A stretch of DNA of 64,000 bases, from the NCBI RefSeq assembly GCF_003669015.1, contig NZ_CP033069.1:3544501-3608500 (forward strand). Reading direction: 5' to 3'. Positions within the stretch are counted from its first letter, which is position 1, and the number at the start of each line of letters is the position of its first letter. The position numbers and the translations under genes are program-made. The notes beneath the pieces are model-generated. The model searched no databases and was not told the origin of the DNA. It saw only the letters and a list, made by a program, of their open reading frames with translations. Shown piece after piece: positions 37,030 through 45,091 of this stretch. The stretch comes from Acidovorax sp. 1608163. Lineage in GTDB: Bacteria; Pseudomonadota; Gammaproteobacteria; Burkholderiales; Burkholderiaceae_C.

Positions 37030-38329
37030 GCCCACAGCAGCTACGGGCCAGACTGCGCCAGCGGCGCTGCAGCGCCGCACCGCCCTGGCCCTGATGGCAG
37101 GCCTGGGGGGGCTGAGTACCTGGGCGCTGCTGCCCCGCACAGGGCAGGCTGCCGCAGCCAGCACCCGCCCCAACAACGCCACCCACACCAACAACGCCAC
37201 CCACACCAACAGCGCCACCTTGGCCGCGGCGTGGGAGGCGCAGGGCAGCTTTCACATTGGGCTGCTGTCGGTGGCGGGCCTGCAGCTGCGCGTGCAAGCG
37301 GCGTTGGAAGTGCCCTCGCGCCCCCACGGGGTGGTCGCCTTGCCCGATGGATCGGTGCTGGCCGTGGCCCGCCGCCCTGGTGACTGGATGGTGCGCTGGC
37401 ACCCGGGCCGCCACACAGCACCGCTGTGGCGGTGGCAGACCGCCGAGGCTGCGTTTCCAGACCGCACCTTCAACGGCCATGTGCTGGCGGGCCCAGACGG
37501 CCAAACGCTCTACACCACAGAAACCGACGTGGAAACCGGCGCCAGCCTGGTGGGCGTGCGCGATGCGCGCACGCTGGAGAAAGTGGCCGAATGGCCTACC
37601 CATGGCATGGATGCGCACGAGCTGATCTGGGACCGCCACAGCGCCAGCAGCAAAACCGGCGCCCCCACCCTCATCGTGGCCAACGGTGGCGTGCCCACGG
37701 CCCCCGAAACCGGCCGTGCCAAGCGCGACATGCACCGCATGGACTCATCGCTGGTGCGGCTGGATGGCACCACCGGCGAGTTGCTGGGCCAGTGGCGGCT
37801 GGACGACCCGCGCCTGAGCCTGCGCCACCTGGCCTGGAACCCGGCGGGCACGGTGCTGGGCATTGCGCTGCAGGCTGAGCACGATGACCCGGCCCTGCGC
37901 CACGCCGCCCCCGTGCACGCCCGCTTTGATGGGCAGGCGTTGCACGCAGAGCCCCAGGTGGGCCATTCAGCGCAGACTGGAGCCAGTGCGCTGGCGGAGG
38001 CCCCCGTGCCCCCTGTGCAAGCGCCGACCAACTTGCAGGGCTATGGCGGCAGCATTGTGGCCACGCCCGAGGGCTGGGCCGTGAGCTGCCCCAAGGCAGG
38101 CTGCGCAGTGCTGTTCAATGCCCAAGGGCTGCGCACCGGGCAGATTGCGCTGGCAGAAGTGTGCGCGCTGGCATCCGACGGGGCCCGGCTGTGGGCCGGT
38201 GGCCTGGGCCAGAGCCTGTTGCTCCAGCGGGTGCCTGGAGCCCCCGTCAGCACGCAGGCACTCACCCACCCGGGCGCGTTGCACCAAGCCAGGCTAGACA
38301 ACCATTGGGGACTGGTCCAGGCTGTCTGA
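37013..38329 (+). CDS. DUF1513 family protein, Tat-exported
   Basis: A 438-aa protein. The N-terminal twin-arginine signal is LQRRTALALMAGLGGLSTWA. The body looks like a beta-propeller: repeated strands with RPHGVVALPDGSVLAVARRP, GMDAHELIWD and LRHLAWNPAG. DUF1513 proteins close imelysin / di-heme operons and have no assigned activity. Starts at 37013 and 37019 (ATG) and 37001 (TTG) are all possible; the gene overlaps the previous stop. Codons near residues 53-69 form a short tandem repeat. Confidence 0.85.
   Translation: MPMGIEPTAATGQTAPAALQRRTALALMAGLGGLSTWALLPRTGQAAAASTRPNNATHTNNATHTNSATLAAAWEAQGSFHIGLLSVAGLQLRVQAALEVPSRPHGVVALPDGSVLAVARRPGDWMVRWHPGRHTAPLWRWQTAEAAFPDRTFNGHVLAGPDGQTLYTTETDVETGASLVGVRDARTLEKVAEWPTHGMDAHELIWDRHSASSKTGAPTLIVANGGVPTAPETGRAKRDMHRMDSSLVRLDGTTGELLGQWRLDDPRLSLRHLAWNPAGTVLGIALQAEHDDPALRHAAPVHARFDGQALHAEPQVGHSAQTGASALAEAPVPPVQAPTNLQGYGGSIVATPEGWAVSCPKAGCAVLFNAQGLRTGQIALAEVCALASDGARLWAGGLGQSLLLQRVPGAPVSTQALTHPGALHQARLDNHWGLVQAV
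37171..37219 (+). repeat. 18-bp tandem repeat inside the DUF1513 gene
   Basis: The unit CAACAACGCCACCCACAC occurs twice in full and a third time in part. It encodes an Asn/Thr/His-rich linker right after the signal peptide. Copy number could vary between strains by slippage without breaking the frame. Confidence 0.85.
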
Positions 38330-38353
38330 AGTCATGCACGACCATCTAATTCA

Positions 38354-38415
38354 TAAAAAAATTGGCCTCTAGCGCTTGATAAATAAGCGCTAGCAGCTAT
38401 ATTTTTTATAGCAAA
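38354..38415 (+). repeat. Dispersed palindromic repeat, copy G (best copy)
   Basis: AAAAAAATTGGCCTCTAGCG, then CTTGATAAATAAGCGC, TAGCAGCTATATTTTTT and ATAGCAAA. It is the most complete copy and ends one base before the stop codon of the metallopeptidase gene. Confidence 0.9.
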
Positions 38416-38416
38416 C

Positions 38417-39526
38417 TCACTGCATGTCGCTGCGACGGGCGTCGTCCGCCAGCCGCACAGACTGCACCAGCTCGTGCACAAACCGGAGCTTGCCCATGGC
38501 CCCGGCCGACAAGGCAAACGGGTAGGCATCGCTTTGCCCCAGGCTGCGGTTCAGGCTGTTGAGCAGCAGGGTGAGCGGCACCCATTGGCGCACCATGTCG
38601 TCAAACCCCGGCGGCGGGGTGCCAAAGGGGTCTTGCATGCTGTGCAGCCAAGAAGCATGCGGCTCGGGCACCATCACCGTAGTTTGGTAGCTGGCTGCGG
38701 TTTCCAGCAAGTCCACCAGGTGCAGGTAGTGCGCCCAGGTTTCGGCCCAGTCTTCCCAGGGGTGCGCTGACGCATAAGCGCTCACATGGCGCTGCGCCCA
38801 GTCACCCAGGTCGTTGCCCTTGGCGTAGTGCGCGCTCAGGGCCTGGGCATAGTCTTGCCGCTCGTCGCCAAACACGCTGCGAAAGGCATCGAGCCTGCCG
38901 CCATCGCGCACCAGTTGGTCCCAGTAAAAATGCCCGGACTCGTGCCGCAAATGGCCAATCAGCGTGCGGTAGGGCTCGCCCAATGCAATGCGCCGGCGGG
39001 CGCGCTCGTCGTCATCGGCCTCGGCCACATTCAGGGTGATGGTGCCGCCCAGGTGGCCCGTCAGCACCTCTGGGCCGCCAGGCCAGTCGGCCAGAAACTC
39101 AAACACGGGGCCCGATCGGCCCGGCACGGGCTCCAGCCCCAGGCGCGCCAGGGTGTAAAAAAGCTGCCTTTTGGCGGCCTCGACCTGTTGCCAGCGCCCC
39201 AGGTTGGCGGGCTCTGAAAGGTCTGGCAGCACGCGTGTCTGCCGGCACGAGACGCACAGCGGCGAATAGTCGTTGGCAGGCACCGCAAAGTTGCAGGCAC
39301 CGTGGGCCGTGCGGTTGTGGCACATGCGGTAGAGCTTGCCGCTGTGGGCCGAGCCGCCGCGCTCGCCCATACGCCGCCACAGGTCAGGGCCATCCTGGGG
39401 TGCAGGGGTCAGCGCCGCCATGCTGAGCTGGTCGGGCACAAATGCCAACGTGCTGCCGCAGTGCAGGCATTGCACGCTGTCAAAAAAAACCAGGTGACCG
39501 CAGTGGTCGCAATTGAATACGCGCAT
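38417..39526 (-). CDS. Putative zinc-binding metallopeptidase with N-terminal zinc ribbon
   Basis: A 369-aa protein. The N-terminus has a zinc ribbon (CDHCGHLVFFDSVQCLHCG) and further Cys pairs (CHNR and CVSCRQ). The peptidase site HLRHESGHFYW (HExxH) lies near residue 199, and DWAETWAHYLH near residue 248 may add the third ligand. This is the putative zinc-peptidase family that carries a zinc-ribbon head. The substrate is unknown and there is no signal peptide, so it is cytoplasmic. Confidence 0.85.
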   Translation of the reverse strand: MRVFNCDHCGHLVFFDSVQCLHCGSTLAFVPDQLSMAALTPAPQDGPDLWRRMGERGGSAHSGKLYRMCHNRTAHGACNFAVPANDYSPLCVSCRQTRVLPDLSEPANLGRWQQVEAAKRQLFYTLARLGLEPVPGRSGPVFEFLADWPGGPEVLTGHLGGTITLNVAEADDDERARRRIALGEPYRTLIGHLRHESGHFYWDQLVRDGGRLDAFRSVFGDERQDYAQALSAHYAKGNDLGDWAQRHVSAYASAHPWEDWAETWAHYLHLVDLLETAASYQTTVMVPEPHASWLHSMQDPFGTPPPGFDDMVRQWVPLTLLLNSLNRSLGQSDAYPFALSAGAMGKLRFVHELVQSVRLADDARRSDMQ

Positions 39527-39610
39527 GGTGCCGAAGCTTACCCCTTGAGCAGGTTCGTCCGCACACGCCCCATGCAGCAAGCATGGGCCCATGCGGCAAG
39601 ACTCTGGAAA

Positions 39611-39646
39611 AAAACAAACCCACCCGCTGCATGGCAACGGGTGGGC
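39611..39646 (-). terminator. Terminator after the BON-domain gene
   Basis: On the minus strand: CCCACCCG / CGGGTGGG stem with a loop of about 11 bases, then TTTGTTTTTTT. It lies about 100 bases beyond the BON-domain stop codon. Confidence 0.75.
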
Positions 39647-39743
39647 TTGCGATGAGCGACGGGGACTGCGTGGGCACCTGCGCCCTGTCGCTGTTGGGTC
39701 CAGGGGCCTTCGCAGCCCCTCGATCCGTCAAGGCATTACAACA

Positions 39744-40061
39744 TCAAGGGCGCACCACGATGCTGTTGCGCACTTCGCGCACATGCTTGGTGTTGCGGGC
39801 GATGTTTTCGGCCTGGTTCTTCTCGGCCTGCGACTTGGCAAAGCCAGACAGCTGTACGGTGCCGTTCAAGGTCTCCACGCTGATGGAGGTGGCGGAAACG
39901 GTTTTGTCTTCTGCCATCTTGGCCTTCACGGAGGTGGTGATGCCTGCGTCATCGACGTAGGCACCCACAGTCTGCTGGTCTCGGGCCACGGAGCAACCCG
40001 TAGCGGCCAGAACGGTGATGCCGGTCACGGCAGCAAAAGCAAGGGCACGTGCGTATTTCAT
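39744..40061 (-). CDS. BON-domain lipoprotein
   Basis: A 105-aa protein with lipobox LAATGC (Cys 23). A single BON domain fills the rest (VKAKMAEDKTVSATSISVET and VQLSGFAKSQAEK). BON lipoproteins such as OsmY/DolP relatives bind phospholipid and help the envelope under osmotic stress. It is transcribed with the DUF883 and DUF1328 genes, or at least alongside them on the same strand. Confidence 0.9.
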   Translation of the reverse strand: MKYARALAFAAVTGITVLAATGCSVARDQQTVGAYVDDAGITTSVKAKMAEDKTVSATSISVETLNGTVQLSGFAKSQAEKNQAENIARNTKHVREVRNSIVVRP

Positions 40062-40214
40062 GGGAATTCCTTCGTTGGAGATTGGAGAACGCGGGTGCTG
40101 ACAACACAATCAACCCACTGGCCTGTTGCACCCTCCGTGGCCAAGGGATTGAGGCTGGCGCAAAGGTGCGTGCCAGGCATGGCACCCGCCCCTGCGCCCG
40201 CAGAGAAAATCGAT

Positions 40215-40607
40215 TCAATGCGCGCTGTTGCGGCGCGATAGCCACAGGGCCAGAGCCCCCAACGCAGCACCAGACGCCACTGCGATGGCCACCGACTTGC
40301 CGGGCTGCTGCGACACATAACGCGAAGTGGCTTCAGAGGCGTGGCGCAGTTGGCGTCGTGCGCGGTCGCTGGTGTGGGCGCAATAGTCAATGCTGCGCAC
40401 AGCAATGTCTTGAGCGCGCGAGGCCAAGTCCTGGATCGCGGGACTGGCTTCCTCGCGCAACTGGCGCACCCGGTCTTGTGCCGCATCCAAAGACCCATCG
40501 GCCAAGGTGCGAGTGGCCTTCACGGCTTCTTCAGCGCTTTGCAGGACATCGTCGGCCAGGTTGCGAGCGGCATGGTTCATTTTGTCGGTAGTGGTTTGAA
40601 AGCTCAT
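40215..40607 (-). CDS. DUF883 family (ElaB/YqjD-like) protein
   Basis: A 130-aa protein. A long amphipathic, charged helix with repeated Ala and acidic residues fills residues 1-95. One C-terminal membrane anchor (GKSVAIAVASGAALGALALW) ends in RR. This is the ElaB/YqjD tail-anchored inner-membrane build, and some relatives bind ribosomes in stationary phase. The BON gene lies 150 bases downstream and the DUF1328 gene 92 bases upstream. Confidence 0.88.
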   Translation of the reverse strand: MSFQTTTDKMNHAARNLADDVLQSAEEAVKATRTLADGSLDAAQDRVRQLREEASPAIQDLASRAQDIAVRSIDYCAHTSDRARRQLRHASEATSRYVSQQPGKSVAIAVASGAALGALALWLSRRNSAH

Positions 40608-40699
40608 CGAAAACTCCTGAAGAGTGAAAGTGAAATGCGAGCCCCGCCAGGGGCAATGAGGAATGGGGGCATCTGTGCGCCTGAGCGCTGTATCCCGAA

Positions 40700-40864
40700 T
40701 CAGCCCCGCTTGAGCAGGCCGAACACGAACGTCACCACGGCCATGATCACAAACACAAAGAACAAAATCTTTGCGATGCCCACGGCACCCGCGGCAATGC
40801 CGCCAAAGCCAAAAATTGCGGCCACCAGCGCGATCACCAGAAAAACAACTGCGTAATGCAACAT
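40700..40864 (-). CDS. DUF1328 family small membrane protein
   Basis: A 54-aa protein, [20 protein letters not shown] and so on to LLKRG, with two membrane segments joined by [12 protein letters not shown]. This is the typical DUF1328 (YtjA-like) peptide of stress-responsive loci. GGGAGATGGTG before ATG 40864 gives a ribosome site. Confidence 0.9.
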   Translation of the reverse strand: MLHYAVVFLVIALVAAIFGFGGIAAGAVGIAKILFFVFVIMAVVTFVFGLLKRG

Positions 40865-41428
40865 CACCATCTCCCAAAAAGTGCCAGAGCGTTGCTGGCG
40901 GGTTAGGAACCTGACTAAAAAAGCGCCTCCGACGCAGCGCCTGGCATGAAGGTCCGCAAGTCATTGCACACGTCCCACCAGCACATTGCGCATGTCTGCA
41001 AGCCCGGTTTGGTGTGCATGGAGTTGTGAAACAACACACTGGAGTCCACTGTAGGTCGCGCAGCCAGCGGCCGATGCCGGTAGCCAGCGCAGGCGCTTGT
41101 CAGCACGCAGACGGCTGCCTTGTAGGACGGGGCCTGCCCAAGACCCGCACAGAGCGAAATGGGATGGAGAAATCGCACCGAGAAAGACGCACGCCGTAGC
41201 AGGCATGCCGGCGGACGCAGAGGGTGGCGCTGCTTGGGAGCGTCAGTAGGGGCTATGTTGGGGTGTGGGATGGACAGGGGGCACGGCCCCAGCGCGCGCT
41301 CCATAGCGCCAAGGAAGACGCACTGCCGCCATCACCCTCGCCAGGGCACCAAGAACCTGTTCAAAGGTGCACTGGGCGCGCAAGCAGACTCTGCCCAACC
41401 TGCCTCGGGTCGGAAAGAGCGCAGCAGT
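40865..41428. other. 564-base stretch without a recognised gene
   Basis: It separates the DUF1328 gene from the end of the histidine kinase gene. Short open frames on both strands show no family motif, ribosome site or codon pattern that I would trust. The first 60 bases, with TTAGGAACCTGA near 40901, probably hold the DUF1328 promoter. Confidence 0.4.
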
Positions 41429-42793
41429 TCAGCGCTGCAGCGGCAGCACGGCCGACAACAGCGTGCCGTTACCGGGGCTGGAATGCACGCTCAAGCGGCC
41501 ACCCGCTGCTTCCACGCGGTGGCGCATGCCCGCAAGGCCGTGCGAAGAGACGCGCACGCTGGCAGGGTCAAAACCCGTGCCGTTGTCATGCACCTGCACC
41601 GCCACGTGTTTGGGGTGGGCGTGCACTGACACCAGCACTTTGCTGGCCTGGGCGTATTTGCCAATGTTGGTCAGCGCTTCTTGCACCATGCGGTAAACAG
41701 TCAACTGCGCGCCCCCAGGCAGCTCCACCTGCTCGAGGTTGGTTTCCACCTCGATGCCAGCGCGCTGTGCGTACTCGCGGGTCAAAATTTCCAGCGCGGC
41801 CGTCAGCCCCAAGTGCGACAGGGACGACGGGCGCAGGTCTTCAATGATGCGGCGCTTGAGGGCGATGCCGCTGTTGAGCGTTTCGGTCAGATGCTTCAAG
41901 CGCTCTGCCACATCCGGCACGGTGGCGTCGATCTTGGACTTCAATCGCGCTACATCAAGCTTGGCGGCCGTGAGCAATGCACCCAGTTCATCATGCAGCT
42001 CGCGGGCCAGGTGGCCGCGCTCGTCTTCGCGCACTTGCTGCAGGTGGTTGGCCAGTTCTGACAATGTGGCCGTGCGCTCGCGCACCAGGCCCTCCAGCCG
42101 GTCGCGCTCATGCTCCAGCAACGCCTGCTCGCGCTGGTTGACCAACAGCAGCGCATGGGCTTGGCGCAGGTACATGAAAAACGCCAGCAGGCCAATTGCC
42201 GTCACCGTCGCAATGCCAATGCGCGAGAGCATCAGCGATTGCAGAACCTGCTCCTGCCCCAGCTGGACCTTGGCCGAGCTGCGCTCAATCAGCGCATGCG
42301 CGTGCTTTCGGATTTCGTCCATGTTCTCGCGCCCCATGTCGGTGTGCAAGACGAACTTCCAGGCATCTTCATTGCCTTGCCTGCGCAGCCGCAGGCTCAG
42401 CTCCATCTCGGCCAACTTGCGCGACACCTGGCGCGACAGGTGGGCCACCTCTTGCAAATCTTCTTTCGAATCCACAAACTGGTTGCGCAGCGTATCCAGA
42501 TGGCTTTGCACCGCCGTCATGGCCTTGTCGTAGGGCTCCAGGTAGGTGTCGTTGCCCGTGAGCAGATAACCCCGCTGGCCCGTTTCCGCGTCCAGCATGC
42601 TTTGCAGCAAACTGTTGACTGCACCGCGCGTTACCTGCCACTGGCTCATCTGGCGCACGGCATCCTGCGAGCGCATGTGCCCCGTTTCGTTGATACCCAC
42701 CAATACTGCGGCGGCGAGCAGGGCCATGGGCAGGCTCAGCGCCATGCGCCGCACCTTGGGAAGCCAGCGCCGAAAGGTTGCTTGCAGTGTCAT
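41429..42793 (-). CDS. CHASE3 sensor histidine kinase (NarX/DegS-type)
   Basis: A 454-aa membrane kinase. The first membrane helix (about 17-35) and second (about 190-208) bracket a CHASE3 sensor with the mark LDAETGQRGYLLTGNDTYLE. A HAMP-less linker leads to the HisKA_3 box GHLARELHDELGALL, with His near residue 265, and to an HATPase with DNGTGFDP and SSHGLAGMRHRVE. The NarL-type regulator is encoded divergently about 120 bases away and is the likely partner. The signal is unknown. Confidence 0.93.
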   Translation of the reverse strand: MTLQATFRRWLPKVRRMALSLPMALLAAAVLVGINETGHMRSQDAVRQMSQWQVTRGAVNSLLQSMLDAETGQRGYLLTGNDTYLEPYDKAMTAVQSHLDTLRNQFVDSKEDLQEVAHLSRQVSRKLAEMELSLRLRRQGNEDAWKFVLHTDMGRENMDEIRKHAHALIERSSAKVQLGQEQVLQSLMLSRIGIATVTAIGLLAFFMYLRQAHALLLVNQREQALLEHERDRLEGLVRERTATLSELANHLQQVREDERGHLARELHDELGALLTAAKLDVARLKSKIDATVPDVAERLKHLTETLNSGIALKRRIIEDLRPSSLSHLGLTAALEILTREYAQRAGIEVETNLEQVELPGGAQLTVYRMVQEALTNIGKYAQASKVLVSVHAHPKHVAVQVHDNGTGFDPASVRVSSHGLAGMRHRVEAAGGRLSVHSSPGNGTLLSAVLPLQR

Positions 42794-42916
42794 AGATTGG
42801 AATCAGGATAAAGTTTCACGGTCTGCGTGCTGCGCGCTATCTGCCCAGCAGCACCCACCGCAGGGTTTCAACATCTCACCGCAGGCGGCTTGTCCGCCCT
42901 TTTGAAAGAACGTTCA

Positions 42917-43548
42917 ATGATCAAAATTGGCATTGTGGATGACCACGCAATTGTTCGCACCGGCTTGCGCCAGTTCCTGTCGGAGCATGTTGATCTGCGG
43001 GTGGAAGGCGAAGCGTCTAACGGCCGTGAGGCCATCGACCTGGTGCGCAACCATGAAATCGACGTGCTGCTGATGGACCTGTCGATGCCTGGCCAAAGCG
43101 GCCTGGATGCACTGGCCATGCTGCGTGCCAAAGCGCCAGACATGGGCATCCTCATCCTGAGCGGCTACCCTGAAGAACACTACGCCATCAACCTCATCCG
43201 CCAGGGTGCCAGCGGCTATCTGAACAAGGAGTGCGAACCTTCCGAGATCGTGGAGGCGATTCGCGTCATCTCGCTGGGCAAACGCTACCTCACCCCACCG
43301 TAGCAGACCTGCTTGCGCAGCAGCTCAACCGCAAGGACGATGCCCCGCCGCATGAACAACTGTCCGAACGCGAGTTCCAGGTCTTCTTGAAACTGGCCAA
43401 AGGCGAAACCGCCGGAGACATTGCCAAAGACTTGTCGCTGAGCGTCAAAACCGTCAGCACCTACCGCACGCGGCTGATGGAAAAAATGGCACTCTCGTCC
43501 AACAGCGACCTGACGTACTACGCGCTCAAAAACCAGCTGATTGATTGA
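42917..43548 (+). pseudogene. NarL/FixJ-family response regulator, frameshifted
   Basis: Two frames together give a 210-aa regulator. The receiver domain runs from MIKIGIVDDHAIVRTG with the phospho-Asp in VLLMDLSMPGQSG to KRYLTP, then frame breaks. The LuxR-type helix-turn-helix QLSEREFQVFLKLAKGETAG continues in the other frame. The break is at the C-run 43293-43296 (CACCCCACC); one extra C restores the full protein. If the deletion is real the cell makes only a receiver of about 128 aa. It is divergent from the CHASE3 kinase, its likely partner. Confidence 0.85.
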
Positions 43549-43554
43549 CAGGGA

Positions 43555-43573
43555 GGGCAGGCTTTGCCTGCCC
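43555..43573 (+). terminator. Hairpin after the NarL-type gene
   Basis: GGGCAGGC TTT GCCTGCCC starts seven bases after the stop codon. There is no T-run, so it may be only a weak or Rho-assisted terminator. Confidence 0.4.
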
Positions 43574-43740
43574 GATGGGCCAGGGTTGCGCCGCGCCCTA
43601 GGCCTTGCCACAGGTACGCAAGCCGCCGTACAAGGGTCTCCTGCGCGTGAGGAGAGCGACTCCCAACGATGGGCCAAACCGCTTGGGCGACAGTGCGCAA
43701 ACACAGTCAGCACCACCGCAAGATCACTGCAAAGCGCACC

Positions 43741-44115
43741 TCAGGGGCGGCTGCGTTCCATGCAGTAATCCACCAGCGCATCGATTTCGTTGGACTTGTC
43801 AAACACCGCATCCACGCCCAGTTGGGCGCAGCGCATGCGGATGTCAGGGGTGGCGTAGTTGCTCAGCACCACCATTTTTTGATCGGGGTTGCGTGCACGG
43901 CAAGCCTCCAGCACCCCCAGGCCGCTGCCTTGGCGCAAGAAGAGATCCACAATCGCCAAGTCCCACTGGGCTGCGCGCTCTGTGAGCCAGGTCTTGCCTT
44001 CGTCCTCGGTTTCGGCGAAACCTACAGGCTCTATCGACGCAAGCTCTTCCAGAGTGCCAATGAGATTTTCGCGGATGGTGGCGTTGTCTTCAACAATGTA
44101 GGTACGGAGTTTCAC
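43741..44115 (-). CDS. Single-domain response regulator
   Basis: A 124-aa receiver domain without output domain. It opens VKLRTYIVEDNATIRENLIG, with phospho-Asp in DLAIVDLFLRQGSGLGV and the Thr/Ser and Lys positions in VVLSNYATPDIR and VFDKSNEID. Such proteins act by protein contact or as phosphate sinks. GTG 44115 is given; a TTG at 44127 with GGGAGG upstream is an equally good start. It lies convergent to the NarL-type gene and near the CHASE3 kinase, so cross-talk is possible. Confidence 0.85.
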   Translation of the reverse strand: MKLRTYIVEDNATIRENLIGTLEELASIEPVGFAETEDEGKTWLTERAAQWDLAIVDLFLRQGSGLGVLEACRARNPDQKMVVLSNYATPDIRMRCAQLGVDAVFDKSNEIDALVDYCMERSRP

Positions 44116-44217
44116 AGGCTGGCCCAATGCTCTGGCCTCCCACAAACGAGGTGCGGCCGAGCCCTTACTGTACGTGCATCTTTTTTACAATTTTGCCAGC
44201 CAGCACTGGCGCAGACC

Positions 44218-44233
44218 GTAGGAATATTCCTAC
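44218..44233. promoter_or_regulatory. Perfect 16-bp palindrome upstream of the receiver gene
   Basis: GTAGGAATATTCCTAC is fully self-complementary and made of two TAGGAAT-type heptads, a build like binding sites of NarL/BvgA-class regulators. It lies about 100 bases upstream of the receiver gene start. A half-matching TTAGGAACCTGA precedes the DUF1328 gene. Confidence 0.5.
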
Positions 44234-44259
44234 TCCCTGCCCAATCGGCAGGCCTGTCG

Positions 44260-45014
44260 TTACAGGCCGCGATGGCCGCAAACCTTGCAGCCGCTGTCGC
44301 GCGGCACGTTCATCGTGCTCCACTCCATGCTGCGTCCGTCCAGCATCAAGAGCCGCCCCGTCATCGCTGGCGCAGCCCCTGACACCAGCTTGAGCGCCTC
44401 TGCCGCCTGCATGGCGCCTATCACCCCACCAGCGGCGCAAAGACGCCCATGGTTGAGCATTGCACCTCTTCAAACTCTGCATCCGGCGCAAACATGCACG
44501 CGTAGCAGGGCGACGCCGCATCGCGTGGGTCGAACACCATGATCTGGCCATCAAACCGGATCACCGCCCCCGCCACCAAAGGCACACCATGGCGAATGCA
44601 GGCTGCATTGACGGCATGGCGTGTGGTGTAGTTGTCGCTGCAGTCCAGCACCACGCTGGCCTGGGGCACCCAGGTGTCGAGCAGCGCTTCATCGGCCTTC
44701 TGCTGCAAGGTCGTGATGTGCACATCGGGGTTGATGGCGTGCACCGCCTGCGCAGCCGACGCTACCTTGGGCTGCCCCACCCGGTCGGTGGTGTGGGCCA
44801 CCTGGCGCTGCAGATTGGTCAGGTCGACCACATCGTGGTCTACCAACGTGAGGCGCCCCACCCCGGCAGAGCCCAGGTACAAGGCAGCTGGCGAGCCCAA
44901 CCCACCGGCACCAATGACCAATGCATGCGCGGCCAGCACCCGCTCCTGTCCTTCAATCCCTACCTCATCGAGCAGGATGTGGCGCGAGTAGCGCAGCAGC
45001 TGTTCATCGGTCAT
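44260..45014 (-). pseudogene. moeB: MoeB/ThiF-family adenylyltransferase, frameshifted
   Basis: Joined frames give a 251-aa E1-like enzyme. The nucleotide loop VIGAGGLGSPAALYLGSAGV, DLTNLQRQ, the CYAC pair and the C-terminal CKVCGHRG zinc Cys are all present. It adenylates the C-terminus of a small sulfur carrier (MoaD or ThiS) in molybdopterin or thiamine synthesis. The frame breaks at the C-run 44424-44427 (plus strand CACCCCACC); one more base restores GVFAPLVGVIGAMQAAEALK. If real, the zinc site is lost. It sits downstream of ctpA with a terminator between. Confidence 0.85.
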
Positions 45015-45033
45015 TGTTTGTCATCCACCACGT

Positions 45034-45068
45034 TAAAAAGGCCGGGCTCCTTGCGGGAGCCCGGCCTT
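45034..45068 (-). terminator. Rho-independent terminator after ctpA
   Basis: AAGGCCGGGCTCC / GGAGCCCGGCCTT (13-bp stem, four-base loop); in the minus direction five T follow. It separates ctpA from the moeB/thiF gene. Confidence 0.88.
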
Positions 45069-45091
45069 GTTCACAGAAAACCAAGCGGGGC

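Noticed and set aside
37171..37219. CRISPR-like direct repeats
   Set aside because: The units are contiguous without spacers and in frame within a gene; they are a simple tandem repeat.
40915..41304. Open frame of 129 codons between the DUF1328 and kinase genes
   Set aside because: Odd composition, no ribosome site and no family motif.
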